Origin: Candidatus Saliniplasma halalkaliphilum
GTDB taxonomy: Archaea; Thermoplasmatota; Thermoplasmata; Halarchaeoplasmatales; Halarchaeoplasmataceae
Length of the DNA: 31,542 nt
Direction: 5' to 3'
Assembly (NCBI GenBank): GCA_019594235.1
Contig: JAFDTG010000003.1
Span: 1 to 31,542, forward strand
Notes under the pieces: model-generated
Databases searched by the model: none
What the model was told of the DNA's origin: nothing
Seen by the model: only the letters and a program-made list of their open reading frames with translations
Program-made: the position numbers and the translations under genes
Shown: positions 30,250 to 31,542 of the stretch, piece by piece
Position numbering within the stretch: position 1 is the stretch's first letter
How the letters are laid out: every line of letters begins with the position of its first letter

Positions 30250-31102
30250 TAAAATTATAATAGTTTACGTTAATGTATTAACTATTAATTGATATAACAG
30301 TATTCATGCTATTGTGTGTACACTGTAATACCAATTGTGTTCATATTACATTAAATATTTTGGCTTTTAACGTTAATACTATAATTATTAATTACCATAC
30401 GCATATTATGGTTGTGTATATTATCTATAAAACCATTTTGCACCTTATCTCTGAGAATTCGATCTACGTTTTCTCCCGTCTAAACGATCTATTAATATAG
30501 ATTATTAGTTATTAATATAACGGTGTAAAAAATAAACTAATATTCAACAGTCTATATCAATAATAACAATTCCGACATCACCCCTCCTATTATATATATT
30601 CTACGTCGTATTAGGTATCTTTTCCGACAAGTCGATAATCCAATATTAATAGTTTACTAATTATAGGGGTGACCCTCCATAAAACACTAAAATATAGTCT
30701 TAGAGGGTATCCCCCCGAGCTAAAAAATGGCATTTTATGAAGTTTTACGAAAAAACACGGTTTTTTATTGTTTTGCAATACCGAGAATTTTGTTTACTAG
30801 TTATTAATATTATGTATAAAGTTAATTACAATTAATATAATGTTATATAGTTAATTGATGGTATTGCAATATATAAACAATGACATACGTATTAAAGTAT
30901 ACATTTATAATTAATGTGATAACGTAATTGCTTATATTATTGTATTGGATAAACAATTCATAGCAATACACTATATTAACATAACCATGTGTAAACTGTA
31001 TAGATTAATAATATTGTCTATAACATTATACCCTATAATTATTGTTGTTTTACCGTAATTTTGATTTTGTAACTAAACCACAAAAACAAATCGCGGAAAA
31101 AA
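30250..31102. other. Long AT-rich non-coding stretch, origin-like
   Basis: About 850 bp without a plausible gene. It is far more AT-rich than its surroundings, with many ATTAATA/TATTAAT words. A G-rich inverted pair stands out: GGGGTGACCCTC (30666-30677) and GAGGGTATCCCC (30703-30714), 25 bp apart. It is followed by AAAAAAC-ACG-GTTTTTT (about 30750-30768), and TTGCAATACC (30773-30782) mirrored by GGTATTGCAA (30860-30869). G-tract inverted repeats beside a low-melting segment are how archaeal origin recognition boxes are arranged, but the sequence does not match the published ORB consensus closely and no orc1/cdc6 gene is in the window. It could also be a regulatory spacer. Confidence 0.35.
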
Positions 31103-31175
31103 TAGCCCCGCCCGGATTTGAACCGGGGTCACAGGCTCCAAAGGCCCGTATGATTGACCGCTACAATACGGGGCT
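31103..31175 (-). tRNA. tRNA-Gln (anticodon TTG)
   Basis: The acceptor arms AGCCCCG/CGGGGCT pair over 7 bp, with discriminator A. The anticodon stem CGGGC/GCCTG encloses CTTTGGA, giving anticodon TTG. The T arm is CCCGG-TTCAAAT-CCGGG. The first pair is A1-U72, the identity element that archaeal GatDE uses to recognise tRNA(Gln). No intron and no encoded CCA. A TATA-like CTATTTATATGG lies about 30 bp upstream on the minus strand (near 31201-31213). Confidence 0.94.
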
Positions 31176-31218
31176 GTATTGTTTATCAACGTTATTTACA
31201 ATCCATATAAATAGATTT

Positions 31219-31542
31219 TCACAGAAGGAGTATAACTAAGAGGGTTGACAAAGCTTGAACAAGAATTGCTAATCCTAAAGAGATAGGTGCCATCTGGTAG
31301 ATGGTCTCTGCTACCGCGTTCAACCTGTTACTGTTGATTGGTCCCATGACGGCCATATTCTTCAACACACCATCGTCAGTACCCACCTTTACATCCTCTA
31401 GATCTTCGATTGCTTCTAAAACTAGTTCTCTCACATCTTCGATTATCTTACTTTCTTCCATCTCCAATCCTACCGGATTGTAATCTTTGTTCAAAGTGTT
31501 GACCTCGTGACTATCGGTGGTAGTGACTTCCGAATTCGAGAC
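31219..31542 (-). CDS. Partial protein with C-terminal membrane helix
   Basis: The frame is open from the window edge (31542) to the stop at 31219, so the N-terminus may be missing; a TTG at 31494 would give 91 aa. The visible part is acidic (EESKIIEDVRELVLEAIEDLEDV), then VLKNMAVMGPINSNRLNAVAE, then one strongly hydrophobic helix at the very end (ISLGLAILVQALSTLLVILLL). It looks like a tail-anchored or C-terminally anchored protein. I do not recognise the family. Confidence 0.6.
   Translation of the reverse strand, partial: VSNSEVTTTDSHEVNTLNKDYNPVGLEMEESKIIEDVRELVLEAIEDLEDVKVGTDDGVLKNMAVMGPINSNRLNAVAETIYQMAPISLGLAILVQALSTLLVILLL

Noticed and set aside
30306..30500. 64-aa plus-strand open frame in the AT-rich gap
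   Set aside because: Composition is that of the AT-rich spacer, there is no ribosome site or TATA spacing, and the protein has no pattern.

Overview
This window comes from an archaeon, almost certainly a euryarchaeote in the broad sense. The markers are GatD/GatE, aIF2-gamma, ribosomal proteins eS6 and eS8, SRP19, archaeal Dph2, a two-repeat tRNA-splicing endonuclease, an archaeosortase, and AT-rich TATA boxes about 25 bp upstream of many starts. Several starts are preceded by GGTGA-type Shine-Dalgarno sequences. I cannot assign an order. Parts of the content (a CdrS-like RHH gene next to an FtsZ-type gene, a DUF8156-like protein, a very long 5S rRNA) recall haloarchaea and their relatives, and many proteins are acidic.

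Layout. 1-531: start of an M29 aminopeptidase (minus). 761-2517: a 5'-truncated Rhs core with a Cys-rich C-terminal tip, followed by two small membrane proteins. 2593-10034: a same-strand run of gatD, gatE, a HEAT-repeat protein, a PrsW-type membrane protease, an MfnA-type decarboxylase and dph2. 10031-10674 (minus): an HTH-less Lrp-type sensor domain and an unlisted 58-aa gene. 10884-12518: eS6 and aIF2-gamma. 12637-12854 (minus): a lone 5S rRNA of about 218 nt, so about 100 nt longer than normal. 12996-13995: archaeosortase facing a ubiquitin-like SAMP/MoaD protein. 14077-16979: a three-gene operon of a RecA-fold protein without a P-loop, a small helical protein and a PolB2-type polymerase with an altered motif C. 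17050-17154: a 34-aa zinc ribbon.

17257-19970 is the accessory island. Two toxin-antitoxin pairs alternate with three copies (two of them 104 bp and about 94% identical) of an unknown repeat, together with IS200/IS605-like end remnants. A tRNA-Thr gene follows, whose 5' end is copied into a short tandem array. 20051-22162: rubrerythrin (minus), then a CdrS-like RHH gene and an FtsZ homologue that has only the GTPase domain. 22203-29598: housekeeping genes (QueF-family, carbamate kinase, aminotransferase, flavin reductase, HisRS, DUF2085, eS8, SRP19, EndA, GGCT-like). 29641-30249: a phosphodiesterase. 30250-31102: a long AT-rich non-coding stretch with origin-like inverted repeats. The window ends with tRNA-Gln and a partial membrane protein.

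How it fits together. gatD/gatE and the A1-U72 tRNA-Gln form the indirect Gln-tRNA pathway. The PolB2 operon looks like a damage-tolerance (mutasome-like) unit. The RHH/FtsZ pair looks like a division-control operon. The strongest candidates for undescribed biology are the repeat-bounded toxin-antitoxin array, the half-FtsZ, the expanded 5S rRNA and the orphan Rhs tip with its membrane-protein partners.
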